A stretch of 64,000 nucleotides of DNA, taken from assembly GCA_030549175.1 (NCBI GenBank), contig JAUKUA010000005.1, forward strand, positions 1,426,001 through 1,490,000, given 5' to 3'. Below are positions 43,133-54,176 of the stretch, one piece after another. Origin of the DNA: Lasiosphaeris hirsuta (Eukaryota > Ascomycota > Sordariomycetes > Sordariales > Lasiosphaeriaceae). The notes beneath the pieces were generated by a model. It saw only the letters and a list, made by a program, of their open reading frames with translations, searched no databases and was not told the DNA's origin. Positions within the stretch are counted from its first letter, which is position 1, and each line of letters opens with the position of its first letter. The position numbers and the translations under genes were made by a program.

Positions 43133-44158
43133 ATGTCATCTCCCTCGGTCCTAACCCCAGAGGAGAAGGAACATTTCCTAACCCATGGATGGATCAAGTA
43201 TGGGGCTTCTATTTCCACAATGCTCTTCAAGATATGCTGATTGGATTCCAGAATCGCCAGGGCTTTCACAAAGGAGCAATCGGAGTCCATTACAGGAAAT
43301 GTTTGGACAAGACTGGGTATGAGCCCTACGGACAAGTCCACTTGGGTGCGACTGCGAACCAACATGCCGTGCCATGCCGACTTTGATGCGTCCGAGCTTG
43401 CGCCTCGCGCCTGGGCAGCTATATGTGAGCTCTGCGGCGGCGAGGACCGAGTTACACCTGAATCAAAGATGTGGAAGGATTCCCTAATTGTCAACTTGGG
43501 CACACCAGAGGGAGAGGGAAAGCTGGTACCGCCTCGGGAATTGGACGGGTGGCACGTTGACGGCGACTTTTTCGTGCACTACCTTGATAGCCCAGAGCAA
43601 GGCCTCCTTGTCACTCCGCTGTTCTCTGACATCCCGGCGAACGGAGGTGGGACAATGATCTGCCCAGAGGCCATCCCGATAATTGCCAAGCACCTTTACG
43701 AACACCCGGAAGGGGTATCGCCGCGCATGAGTCCTCGCGGGTACGAGGACTTCAAGCAGGAGAAAAACCTCAACTGGTTCAATGGGGTTGCACGGAGCTG
43801 CTCGAGCTTTGTGGAGGCGACGGGGCGCACTGGGGATGTGTATCTGCTGCATCCGCTCATGCTTCATTCGGCCGCAAGCAACGCACTGCGCAATGTGCGC
43901 ATTATCACGAACCCCCCAGTGTCACTCAACGAGCCTTTCCGCTTTGACCGGGAAGACAGCGACTTTTCCCTCGTGGAGCGCGTAACGTTGAAGGCCTTGG
44001 GTAAAGATCGCCTAGACGATTGGAAGATTGCGGGACCCAGGGAAAGGGTAGTTCCTGAAAGAATTCGGATTCAAGAGAGAATGAAGCGTGAGGAAGAAGA
44101 GAGGTTGGCGGCGCTGAAGAAGGCGGAAGTGTCGCAGCAGATTAGCGCAGCTGCATGA
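43133..44158 (+). CDS. PhyH-family Fe(II)/2-oxoglutarate dioxygenase
   Basis: Two exons, 43133-43197 and 43252-44158, 323 codons; the 54-nt intron (GTATGG...TTCCAG, branch TGCTGAT) joins GWIK to IARAFTKEQ. The N-terminus (LTPEEKEHFLTHGWIKI) is the usual start of phytanoyl-CoA dioxygenase-like proteins. The double-stranded beta-helix core supplies the HxD iron ligands in WHVDGDF near residue 122. A distal His in LLHPLMLH follows near 221, and the oxoglutarate-binding Arg in VRIITNPP near 232. A basic/acidic helical tail closes the protein. It should hydroxylate a small organic substrate, but which one cannot be told from sequence. It is not obviously part of a pathway cluster with its neighbours. 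Confidence 0.85.
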
Positions 44159-44607
44159 TAGGCTGATGATGTGAAGCCTACCTAGCAGAGGACCTGCTGG
44201 GTGGTACATACCTGATATATTACCAAGTGTCCATGAGTTCCAGGTTTTTTCTTCTTCCTAACATCTATACTTTAAATAGTCGAAAGTCTGCCGCCGCATC
44301 ATTTACAAGCTCAATAAACTCTCAAAGGATACCCGCCATCTCGCATCGAAAAGATTCTATGTTGAGGTCCATTTCTTCCAGCTGGGAAGGTGTGCCTAAC
44401 TCGGGCATCTAACGAACGGAGTTTCTCCCGACCTGTAGTGGGTCTGGGCTGCAGTGCGTGACAGCCCAGACTGCAGGTGCCAAGCCGGCTGGGCAATTTG
44501 GTCGGTGATCATCGATTCAAGGCCTGTCTGCTTCGCCAGCTCATCATCGACCAACCCCGCGATTCAAGTCACCTTTTCTCCCAACCCAACTCCCGACGGT
44601 TTCCAAG
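44159..44607. promoter_or_regulatory. Upstream region of wdr70
   Basis: This 449-bp stretch separates two plus-strand genes. A perfect 10-bp inverted repeat (GTCTGGGCTG at 44442-44451, complement at 44462-44471, 10-nt loop) lies about 140 bp before the wdr70 start, probably in its leader or core promoter. A flanking ACCTG/CAGGT pair (44431-44435 and 44474-44478) could extend the stem across an internal loop. Confidence 0.55.
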
Positions 44608-46338
44608 ATGAGCGAAAGCGAAAGCGACGACTATCAAGTCGAAGCGCCTCCCCTATCCAAAGATGACCCCATGCGATCTTTCTTGCCCATCTCTTTTGGC
44701 CAAAAGACAAAGGAGGCGAACATCGCTGCTCAGATAGAGCAGACAAGACGACAGGTGGAACCGGTAAGGCCGGTCGCGTCAAAGCATTTCGATTCTGACG
44801 TCGACAGCGATGGCGACTCAGATGATTCAGGCAGCTCCAAAGACGAGGAGAGATTCCCCGTCTCGCACGAAGTCGTTCTCAAAACCCACGAACGGGTGGT
44901 GACTAGTGTGGCTCTCGACCCAGCTGGCGCCCGTATGATTACCGGCTCCCTCGACTGCACCCTCAAGCTCCACGACTTCGCTGCCATGACCCCTACCACC
45001 CTGAGGGCGTTTAAGAGCGTGGATCCCTGGGAGACTAAGAAGTCTGCCAAGTCATCCGAGTCGCATCCGATACAGCATGTCGAGTTCAGCCGGGCTTCTG
45101 GCAGTGTTTTCCTCTGCGTCACTGCCCACCCCCAGGCAAAGATCATGTCAAGAGATGGCGAAACTTTGACAGAGTTTGTCAAAGGCGATATGTACTTGCG
45201 CGACATGAACAACACCAAGGGACATGTCGGCGAGATCTCGACCGGCACATGGCATCCATCCGACCCAAACACATGTGTCACGGCTGGTTCGGATAGCACG
45301 TTGAGGATATGGGATATCAACAATAAGAGAAGCCAAAAGCAGGTCATTGCGTTCAAGTCGAAGGCGCTTGGCTGCGCGGGCCGCACAAGAATGACGGCGG
45401 TTGCATGGGGCACAGCAGCCCAGGGAAACAGTCCAGTGCTCGTGGCAGCTGCCTTGGATGGGTCGCTGGTAATGTATGGCGGAAACGGTCCATTTACGCG
45501 ACCTACAGCTGAAGTTCGGGAGGCGCACCGAGCGGACACCTGGACGGGAGGCGTCGACATCAGTTCTGATGGGCGGATGGTTTTGACACGAGGCGGCGAC
45601 GGCTTGATCAAGCTATGGGACACGCGCAAGTTCAAGGAGCCTCTCATCAAGGTTGAGCACCCTGCAACATCTGACAGGTTCCCCATGACAAACATCAGAT
45701 ACTCACCCAACTCATCATCAATCATCACCGGGTCGGCATCGGGTCACTTACATATCTTGAACCCCGGCAACCTCAGACCCGAGCTTGTTACGCCAGTCAC
45801 GCCTGGGGTACCGCTAATTGTGGTGGATTGGCACCCGAAGCTGAACCAGATCATTACAGGCTCAGCAAATGCGGAAACGCACATCCTCTACAGCCCAAAT
45901 ATATCGAGTCGCGGTGCACTGGAAGTCATGTCCCGAGCTCCCAAAAAGCGGCATGTCGACGACAATCCCGACTTCACAATGGACCAGAGCGCCGGCATTT
46001 CGGGAGACTCGATTATCACCCCTGGTGCTATGCCTGGCAACAAACGCGGTGGAGTTACGGCATCTGGAAAATCGAGGGATCCTATGCGGCCACAGGTACA
46101 GCAGATTACGCCTTTCATGCGGAGCCAGCCAGATGAGAAGCATATCTCAGAAAACATACCCCTCAGTCGCATGCTTCACGAGGATCCTCGAGAGGCGCTT
46201 TTGAAGTATGCGGATGTTGCTAAGAAGGACCCTATGTTTACAAATGCGTGGAAGAGTACGCAGCCTGTCACACAGTTTGCAGAGCTGAGCGATGAAGAGG
46301 GAGAGGAGGGGCCCGACAAAAAGAAGTTGAAGAGGTAA
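44608..46338 (+). CDS. wdr70: WD40-repeat protein Wdr70
   Basis: Single exon, 576 codons, first ATG of the frame. The N-terminal segment (DPMRSFLPISFGQKTKEANIAAQIEQTRR) and an acidic Asp/Ser stretch precede WD40 repeats running from about residue 85 to 430: VALDPAGARMITGSLDCTLKLHDF, TWHPSDPNTCVTAGSDSTLRIWD, ISSDGRMVLTRGGDGLIKLWD and others. The long insertion DPWETKKSAKSSESHPIQHVEF and the C-terminal LSRMLHEDPREALLKYADVAKKDPMF are typical of WDR70. In fission yeast and human cells Wdr70 acts with Ddb1 and promotes histone H2B ubiquitination during DNA-break resection. The C-terminus is Lys-rich (DKKKLKR), a possible nuclear signal. No intron or damage seen. Confidence 0.92.
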   Translation: MSESESDDYQVEAPPLSKDDPMRSFLPISFGQKTKEANIAAQIEQTRRQVEPVRPVASKHFDSDVDSDGDSDDSGSSKDEERFPVSHEVVLKTHERVVTSVALDPAGARMITGSLDCTLKLHDFAAMTPTTLRAFKSVDPWETKKSAKSSESHPIQHVEFSRASGSVFLCVTAHPQAKIMSRDGETLTEFVKGDMYLRDMNNTKGHVGEISTGTWHPSDPNTCVTAGSDSTLRIWDINNKRSQKQVIAFKSKALGCAGRTRMTAVAWGTAAQGNSPVLVAAALDGSLVMYGGNGPFTRPTAEVREAHRADTWTGGVDISSDGRMVLTRGGDGLIKLWDTRKFKEPLIKVEHPATSDRFPMTNIRYSPNSSSIITGSASGHLHILNPGNLRPELVTPVTPGVPLIVVDWHPKLNQIITGSANAETHILYSPNISSRGALEVMSRAPKKRHVDDNPDFTMDQSAGISGDSIITPGAMPGNKRGGVTASGKSRDPMRPQVQQITPFMRSQPDEKHISENIPLSRMLHEDPREALLKYADVAKKDPMFTNAWKSTQPVTQFAELSDEEGEEGPDKKKLKR

Positions 46339-47403
46339 AGCAGGCATGTTTGGTAAGGGTTTTATTTGGGCATAAGGAGTTTCGGGTGACTCTCAGTTTG
46401 GGAATGATACCCACGGCCAGGCCGAATAACCTAAGGAAAATGGCTTAGAAAGGGAGAAGAAAAAAACAACAAACATCCTTATTGCATGTAGAGATAGGTG
46501 TTGTGAATAGAACAGAACAGGGCGTTGAGGGACGGCAAGCAGAGGGGTTGACAACAGGCGGTTACAGGCGGTCTCTAGGTAGTGCTTTAGGGCCTCAGAG
46601 CCTCCCTCATTAGCGGCGCGGGATGAAAGGGGCTAAGTTGGTTGGGTCAAAGGTGGCACAAATTCCTGATTCCGGCCTGTGCCGGGGTTTAGCCGAGTGG
46701 GATTAGATAAGCGTGCTCAGAGCTGCGCACGGAAAAGCCAGTACGGTCTGACCATCGCCCGCGCCATTCAATCTTCTCGGCTCTCTGCCTTCAACCTCTC
46801 CATCATTGCAAAGGGTGACGGCGCGCATCAAAAAAATCACCAATCTCCCTTTGCGACTCATCGAGGCCATCTCGAAATCGGCGACAAAAAAAGGAACACG
46901 CGCTTCCTCGCGCATCCTCACCCATCAACCATACTGCCCACGCCCCCTTCGGCTGGCTTTCACTTTTTTCACCACGCCCATTCACGCTCTCTTGTATTTT
47001 ACATTCTCCTCCCCCACACACACAGAGCACGTCGCCATCCCAGGCGCGGCTGAACAGGTCAACCACCACCCTCAAATCGAGCTTACGCTCGTCCCACCGA
47101 CGCGACCGACCACTACGCATCCCCGTTAACCACCGCATTCGCTGCCTCTCGTCTCCCCAGCGCATCTCCGTCGCCACCTAATTGCCCGCCCACAATTTTT
47201 GGGACGCGCCGGCGCCCTGCCACTTTCCCCAGCTGCTGGATTATCCCGGCGCCGCATCGAGTGCACGTCGACCGCATCCCCCATTCATCTCAGGGTTCCA
47301 CAACCCCGACCTGCGACCGATCGTCGCCAGATATGCGCGAACTGTGACATAAATAATCAGCAATTCAAGCTCCATTGGTGTACTTGATATACCTGCCGCC
47401 ATC
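46339..47403. promoter_or_regulatory. Upstream region and C/T-rich leader of snf21
   Basis: This 1,065-bp stretch lies between two plus-strand genes. From about 46.9 to 47.39 kb the plus strand is strongly pyrimidine-rich (CCCACACACAC, CCCAGC, TCTCC runs), as in long leaders of fungal regulatory genes. No coding sequence was accepted. Confidence 0.5.
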
Positions 47404-50400
47404 ATGGCTAGTGTTCAGGTGCCGGCTGCCGTCCAGCACCATGGCTCCGCCATGGCTGCTGGTATGACCCAGCAGCAGGCCAACGAACTATTCTTGGTAC
47501 GCTTACATATACCTTGATACAGCCGTCGCGTCCTCACTCCGCTCCGTGTCGTGCTGTGCCGTGTAGTATCCCATGCTGATTATTCCACACAGAAATACCA
47601 ACAACTGAAGAAGCAAGGTGTTCCTGTCAACGACCCCGAGTTGATTAAGACCCAGCAGATCCTTGCCAACATCCAACGGCAACAGGAGTTCCGCAAACAG
47701 CAAATGCAGATGCAGCAGCACCAACAACAGCAGCAGCAAATACAACAACAAATGCAGAACGGCGCGAGCGGTGCCATAAACGGGAACCAACCTGGTCGCC
47801 CCGTTCAGGCGAGCGGTCTCCAGGCTACCCAACCGTCATCGTCAAGCGCGCTTGGCGCCTCTGCTCTACCCGCCACAGTGAATGCGCCTGCAGTATCGGC
47901 GGGAGTCCCGGCCGGCTCAACCCCAGCCCAAAGCCATGGCCAGAGTCAGTTCACACCTGCGCAGCTACAGCTGTTGAGGACGCAGATTCAAGCCTTCAAG
48001 CTACTCGGGAAAAATGTCGGTGTTCCATTACAGATCCAGAAGGCCATCTATGAGCACCGTGCCCGTCGCAATGCATCGTCAACTGAGCAAGCTACTCAGG
48101 CTTCTGCTGCCAGCAATGCTGCGGGAACTGCTGCTCAGGAAGCCCCTAAGGCGTCCGCGAATGGTGTCACGCCAGCTCAAGCCGAGGCTTCATCCGCTCC
48201 TAAACCCCGCAGCTTCAAGACTGTCAAATCTCCTTACGATGGCAGCCTTATGCGCAAGTCTATCAGTTACATCGAGCATGGTAGACGACAAAACCGCCTC
48301 ATTATTCCGGGCATATTTCCAACCGGCATCGACTTCGAGCAGCTCAGAACTGACCGCGAGAAGATTGTATTCAACCGCATGAGTGCGCGGTACTCGGAAC
48401 TCAAGAGTCTTCCCGGCAACCTGGCCCACTGGGATACATCCGGGGATTCTCTTGTTCCAGATGATACTGCTAAGCGGAAGGCCATAATCGAGATGAAGTC
48501 ACTAGCGCTGTATTCTAAGCAGCGAGCCCTGAGGGACAAGATCGGGAGGCAGATGCTGCACTACGATAACCTTGCCATGACGACCAACCGATCCGCGTAT
48601 CGGAGGACGAAGAAACAAACTGTTAGGGAAGCCCGCATCACAGAGAAGCTCGAGAAGCAACAGCGAGACGCTCGCGAACACCGCGAGCGTAAGAAGCATG
48701 TCGATTTCCTACAGGCTGTTCACAACCACCGAGGCGAGATCTACAATGCTGGCCAAACCCAGCGGGGCAAGATGCAGAAGCTCGGTCGTCTCATGTTTTC
48801 TCACCATTTCAACATCGAAAAGGAGGAACAAAAGAGAGTCGAGAGGACTGCCAAGCAACGTCTCCAGGCTTTGAAGGCCAACGACGAAGAGGCATACCTC
48901 AAGCTTCTCGACCAAGCCAAGGATACACGTATTACCCACCTCCTCCGTCAGACAGATGGTTTCTTGCACCAACTTGCATCCTCTGTTCGCGCTCAGCAAA
49001 GGCAAGCCGCCGTGAACTTTGGGGGTGCCGAGGAATTGCCAGAAGAGGAGAGCGAGGTTGAGGAAGACGACGAGGAAACCAATCGCAAGATCGACTATTA
49101 TGCTGTTGCTCATCGGGTCAAGGAAGAGGTCACTGGGCAAGCTGACATCCTGGTCGGCGGTACGCTCAAAGAGTATCAGATCAAGGGTTTGCAGTGGATG
49201 CTGTCGCTTTACAACAACAGCCTAAACGGTATCTTGGCAGACGAGATGGGTCTCGGCAAGACTATTCAGACCATCAGTTTGATTACCTACCTGATTGAGA
49301 GAAAGCAACAGAACGGACCGTATCTTGTCATTGTCCCGCTCAGTACTCTAACCAATTGGAATCTCGAGTTCGACAAGTGGGCACCATCCGTCACCAAGGT
49401 TGTCTACAAAGGTCCCCCGAATACCAGAAAGCTCCAGCAAGACAAGATCCGTCAGGGCAAGTTCCAGGTTTTGCTCACCACATACGAGTACATCATCAAG
49501 GATCGCCCCCTCCTCAGCAAAATCAAGTGGTTTCACATGATTATTGATGAAGGTCACCGTATGAAGAACGCGAACTCGAAGCTCAGCGCCACTATCCAGC
49601 AGTATTACAGCACCAGATATCGCCTAATTCTCACTGGTACCCCTCTACAGAATAACTTGTCTGAGCTATGGGCTATGCTGAACTTTGTCCTTCCCAACAT
49701 TTTCAAATCTGTCAAGACTTTCGATGAATGGTTCAACACGCCGTTTGCCAATACTGGTAGTCAGGACAAGATGGAACTCACAGAAGAAGAGCAGATTCTC
49801 GTCATCCGTCGTTTGCATAAGGTGCTACGGCCGTTCCTATTACGCCGTCTCAAGAAGGATGTCGAGAAGGACCTTCCAGACAAGACCGAAAAGGTCATCA
49901 AGTGCAAATTTTCGGCCCTCCAGTCTCGCTTATACAAGCAAATGGTTACGCACCAAAAGATTCTTGTCAGCGACGGCAAGGGAGGCAAGGCCGGTGCTCG
50001 TGGCTTGAGCAACATGATCATGCAGCTTCGAAAACTTTGCAATCATCCCTTCGTTTTCGATGAAGTTGAGAACCAGATGAATCCTCTGAATATCAGCAAT
50101 GATCTTTTGTGGAGAACGGCCGGCAAGTTTGAGCTCTTGGACAGGGTGCTTCCCAAGTACAAAGCGACTGGTCATCGCGTCTTGATGTTCTTCCAAATGA
50201 CCGCGATTATGGACATTATGGAAGATTTCTTGCGTTACCGCGGCATCCAATACCTTCGCCTCGACGGTACTACAAAGTCGGAGGATCGCTCAGATCTTCT
50301 TAGAGACTTCAACCGACCAGACTCGCCTTATTTCATGTTCCTCCTCTCCACCCGCGCTGGAGGTCTTGGTCTCAATCTCCAAACAGCCGATACCGTCATC

Positions 50401-51908
50401 ATTTATGACTCGGACTGGAATCCTCACCAAGATTTACAAGCTCAGGATCGTGCCCATCGTATTGGCCAGAAAAATGAAGTGCGGATTCTCCGGCTTATCA
50501 GCTCGGCATCCGTCGAGGAGAAGATTCTAGAGCGCGCCAGATACAAGCTCGACATGGATGGCAAGGTCATTCAAGCTGGTCGCTTCGATAACAAGTCTTC
50601 TGAAACGGATCGTGATGCCATGCTGCGAACTCTCCTCGAAACCGCAGATATGGCAGAAGGCGCAGAACAGGAAGAGATGGACGATGAGGAGCTGAACATG
50701 ATCTTGGCCCGAAGCGATGAAGAAGTCGTTGTCTTCCAGAAGATGGACGAGGAGAGATACCGCGATCCCGTCTACGGCACGCAGCCAGGCTGTAAATCTA
50801 CGCCTCGCCTCATGGTCGAGGACGAGCTGCCTGAGATTTACATGTCAGATGGCAACCCGATCGAAGAAGAGACGGAAGTCAACCTCGGCCGCGGTGCTCG
50901 TGAGCGCACAAAGGTGAAGTACGACGATGGTCTCACCGAAGAGCAGTGGCTCATGGCTGTAGACGATGAGGAAGACACGCCGGAGCAAGCCGCAGCACGG
51001 AAGGCGGCCCGGAAGGAACGCCGAGAACAAAATAGGATTAAGAGGGTTGCTGGTGGGTCAATTGAGAATTCTCCCGCCGCTAGTCGCGCCAGCACGGAGG
51101 AGGTTGAGACACCGGTGAAGAAGCGCGGTCGCAAGCCAGGCAGCAAAAACGCCGAAAAACGTAAGGCGGAAGACGGCGACGATGAGCCTCCTGCGAAGAA
51201 GCGGCGCGGTCCTCAAGGTCGTCCGAAGGCTGTAGCGTCAGCCAATGGGGCCGTCCCGCCAGATACTCGGGAGAGACTTCAAAAGAGCCTAAGGAGAATA
51301 TACGACGGATTGATGAGCTTCGAGGTGGATGACGACGCTCCGGAAGAGAACCCTGACGATAAGGACGACGACGATGAGCCGCCCAAGCGTCTAATCATTG
51401 GCCCGTTTGTCAAGCTGCCACCCAAGCGAGAATGGGCCGACTATTATCTCATCATCGCAGCCCCGATCTGCATGACAGATATCCAAAAGAAGATCAAGAA
51501 AGAGGATTACAAGAGTCTTGCCGACCTGCGTAAAGATTTGGATCTTATGATCAAGAATTGCAGGACCTTCAACGAGGAAAGCAGCGGCATTTGCCAAGAT
51601 GCGAACACAATAGAGGTATGTTAACTTGAGAACATTGAACGCAAAGAAGCAGAGGTTAACCAACTGTTTTATAGGCGTACTTCAAGACTCTGTTTGACAG
51701 GGAGTATGCAGACAATCCTGATTTCCGCAGCGGCCCCGAGGATTCTTACTCGTCCACCAAGGATAACTCAGTTGCGCCGTCGACGGCAACCGAAACCCCG
51801 CAGCCGACGCCTAGCGGTCCGCCAACTCGCATCAAGCTGGTATCAAACTCTAATGGGGCCAGCCAGGCGAACGGAGGAAGCAGCAGCGTCCAAAGCGATG
51901 ATGACTGA
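47404..51908 (+). CDS. snf21: RSC/SWI-SNF ATP-dependent chromatin remodeller, Snf21/Sth1
   Basis: Three exons, 47404-47496, 47593-51615 and 51675-51908, 1,449 codons; both introns are phase 0 and join NELFL-KYQQLKKQG and ANTIE-AYFKTLFDREY. The protein slides or ejects nucleosomes. Domains in order: Gln/Met-rich stretch near residues 60-90; QLQ motif (FTPAQLQLLRTQIQAFKLL) near 150; HSA helix (ARITEKLEKQQRDAREHRERKKH) near 380; SNF2 ATPase with LADEMGLGKT near 579 and DEGH near 680; helicase C lobe ending QAQDRAHRIGQ near 985; a SnAC-like acidic region; AT-hook-like KKRGRKPGSK near 1206; and a C-terminal bromodomain (about 1270-1395) that spans the last intron. A start further down is unlikely because exon 1 carries the conserved fungal N-terminus. 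Assignment to Sth1/Snf21 rather than Snf2/Snf22 rests on length and domain layout. Confidence 0.95.
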
Positions 51909-52836
51909 AAGAAGCTTCATCTGATAAGAAAATTTTCGAGATGTTTAATTGAGCATTGTAGTCACGTGGCTGCTTCTTATTGCATTTGCTCTTGCTTCGG
52001 TTTGTTTTTTTGTGGCGGATGGACTAACGGACAACGAATGGATGGCGTTGTGTGTCTCTCGGAACTTGGCGGCTGGGTCTGGCGGGGACGTTGAGCTTTT
52101 ATACTCGTTTTTCCTTTGAGAGAGACTTTGGCGTCGCGCGTTGAGTGTAAGGGTGGGGTTGTGAGACTACGGTACCGTACCTAGGGCTACTGTGTTTGCC
52201 TGCTTGTCTGCTTGTCTACTTGGTAGGGCGGATGGGGTAGTAATTCTTTTTTTCTCAACCACTTTTTGCTGCGCTGTTATCTTTTTTTGATGGGAGAAGA
52301 ACGTTATTGTGATGACGGGCTCAGTTTCTTGTCTTGTGGCGCAATTGATGGGGGGAGGACGCCAGATTGGCTGTGCCCATGGAATCTTGTTGAAGGGGGC
52401 CGACCGAAAGGGCATGGATGCCCGTTGGGATATCTTGAAAGTACGGACAGGGGGGAGTTCCAAGAAAACCGGGTGGTTTTGTTGACCGTCTTGGGAACTG
52501 ATGCCGAGGGCAGAGCTGACTCGAGCTCAGTGAAAAGAGAGATGAAGTATGTCTAGAGTAAAGTGTATTCTACAGAATAGAAAACAGGTGTGCCATCATT
52601 AACCTCAGCGAATCCTGCTTGGTGCCTTAGAGTGAAGCATTTCAGCCCGGTCAGTGTTGCTAGGTGTCTTGTGGAATATAGAATCTGATAAATTCCGATG
52701 CCAGTGAAAAGAGGCAGCAAAAGCCAACTATCGACGTTGGTACAGTCGTACTCCGTAACAAAAAGGTTGCGGATGGGATACCCCCGATTTGAGGACATCC
52801 CATCCCACTCCCAGACATGGGACCGGGGATGTATGA
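51909..52836. other. 3' flank of snf21
   Basis: Contains the snf21 3' untranslated region and the downstream flank of the tRNA-Arg gene. An imperfect stem (GGATGGGA near 52770 and TCCCATCC near 52798) lies about 35 bp from the tRNA. No coding sequence was accepted. Confidence 0.5.
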
Positions 52837-52908
52837 CGATCCACCCAGGTCTCGAACCTGGAACCTCCTGATTCGTAGTCAGACGCTCTACCATTGAGCC
52901 AGCGGACC
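52837..52908 (-). tRNA. tRNA-Arg(ACG)
   Basis: A complete 72-nt cloverleaf without intron. Acceptor GGTCCGC pairs with GTGGATC (two G-T pairs). D-arm is GCTC-AATGGTA-GAGC and anticodon arm TCTGA-CTACGAA-TCAGG with anticodon ACG. T-arm is CCAGG-TTCGAGA-CCTGG and the discriminator is G. It reads CGN arginine codons after A-to-I editing. Box B (GGTTCGA) is canonical. Confidence 0.93.
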
Positions 52909-53205
52909 TCACGTGTTTGATGTTGATGTTGGTGGGAGTAGTAGTTCTGGAATTATCATGGGTTGCTTGGTGTTTTTGGTTCACCACCGAGCATCAATCC
53001 GGTGAAGCTTGATGTGCTTTTTCGAGAAGGTGCATTGGAATTCTATTCTACTCGTGGCACAGCTCTATTGCTAGGCTTCGAGCCTCGGGTTCTCGGTCAA
53101 TGATGCGTGAGGAGAGGAGACGGCGATAAGAACAAAAGAAAACGAACTGTGATTGACGGCTTTCAGGGGCAAAAAGAAATGCCCTGAAACTCAGGGTTGA
53201 TGAGC

Positions 53206-53294
53206 TGCCTGATACTGGAATCGAACCAGTGATCTTTGCATGTCGTTGAGGGAGTGGTACAAGTGCAACGCATTAGCCACTATGCTAATCAGGC
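53206..53294 (-). tRNA. tRNA-Thr(TGT) with 16-nt intron
   Basis: Mature length is 73 nt. Acceptor GCCTGAT pairs perfectly with ATCAGGC, discriminator A. The D-stem is GCAT/ATGC, with anticodon arm TTGCA-CTTGTA...A-TGCAA and anticodon TGT. T-arm is ACTGG-TTCGATT-CCAGT. The intron (plus-strand 53242-53257) sits at the canonical 37/38 position. A small perfect hairpin (53182-53196) and a run of five T on the minus strand (53171-53175) follow the 3' end and may mark the terminator. Confidence 0.93.
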
Positions 53295-54176
53295 TTTGCC
53301 TGTTTGATGGAGAAAGTACTTCGTAACGGCCGACATCACCATAGGTTGACGGGGTCTCCCAAATACCCCCAGCACACGCCAAACCACTTGAATTGATAAA
53401 TGATGGGATGATCTCTGCAAGGCTGATGATATTCATCATAGAAGATTCTGCTCTTATCATGTTCAGACGATAGAAATATCTATGTAGTACATACATACCG
53501 CAGAAGCGGCCCACTTTGCGACTTTAGCAAAAGAGAACACGAGTTGCTCTCGGAAAACATTAACTTCTCTTCGCCCTTCCATCGAATCCTCAAGAGGACT
53601 CCGCCCCTAGCAAGCCCCATGCCACTACCCGCCGGTACATGACAATGGGCCGCTGCAAGTGCCTCCGACCGTGTCACCGTCTTCCGCGATGCGACCAAGG
53701 ACAAAGACGCCCCCAAGCGCCGTCCCGTCGCTTAGCTATCGGGGAGCTGCATGCGCATCGATGTCTCACGGCCAGGTAGCCCGGAAACTGGGAATCCCAT
53801 CTCTCCCGAACTGACGACGTTCCATGGCAAGTAGACCAGCAACCATCAAGATAAGTGCAGCAGCCGAGATACAGGACAAAATATCCATAGATCGCCGGTC
53901 ATATAACGGTCTGCAACACCGTATCCGTCTACTGCCGTCTAAAAATTTATGAGCTGGCCTCCCCCAATCATGCAGGAAATCGTGAGCTCATTCATGTCTT
54001 CCCCAACTCCATCCCAAGAAGCAAAAGCCAGACGCTTGAATACCGTCAACGCCTATAAACCTTCCTTCGTCCCACCCCTTGATAGCGCCTATCCACAGTG
54101 CTACCTCGTAAATCGAACAGCCCATCCCAACCAACAACAAAAAGAAAGAGGGAAAAAAAAGAAGAAAAAAAAGGCA
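53295..54176. other. Intergenic, tRNA-Thr upstream and zinc transporter 3' flank
   Basis: No gene was recognised. A purine-rich tract (54130-54175, runs of A and G) lies just before the end of the zinc transporter gene, i.e. a pyrimidine-rich stretch just past its stop on the minus strand. Confidence 0.45.

Noticed and set aside
53480..53716. 78-codon minus-strand frame between tRNA-Thr and the zinc transporter
   Set aside because: No homology recognised and no supporting context.
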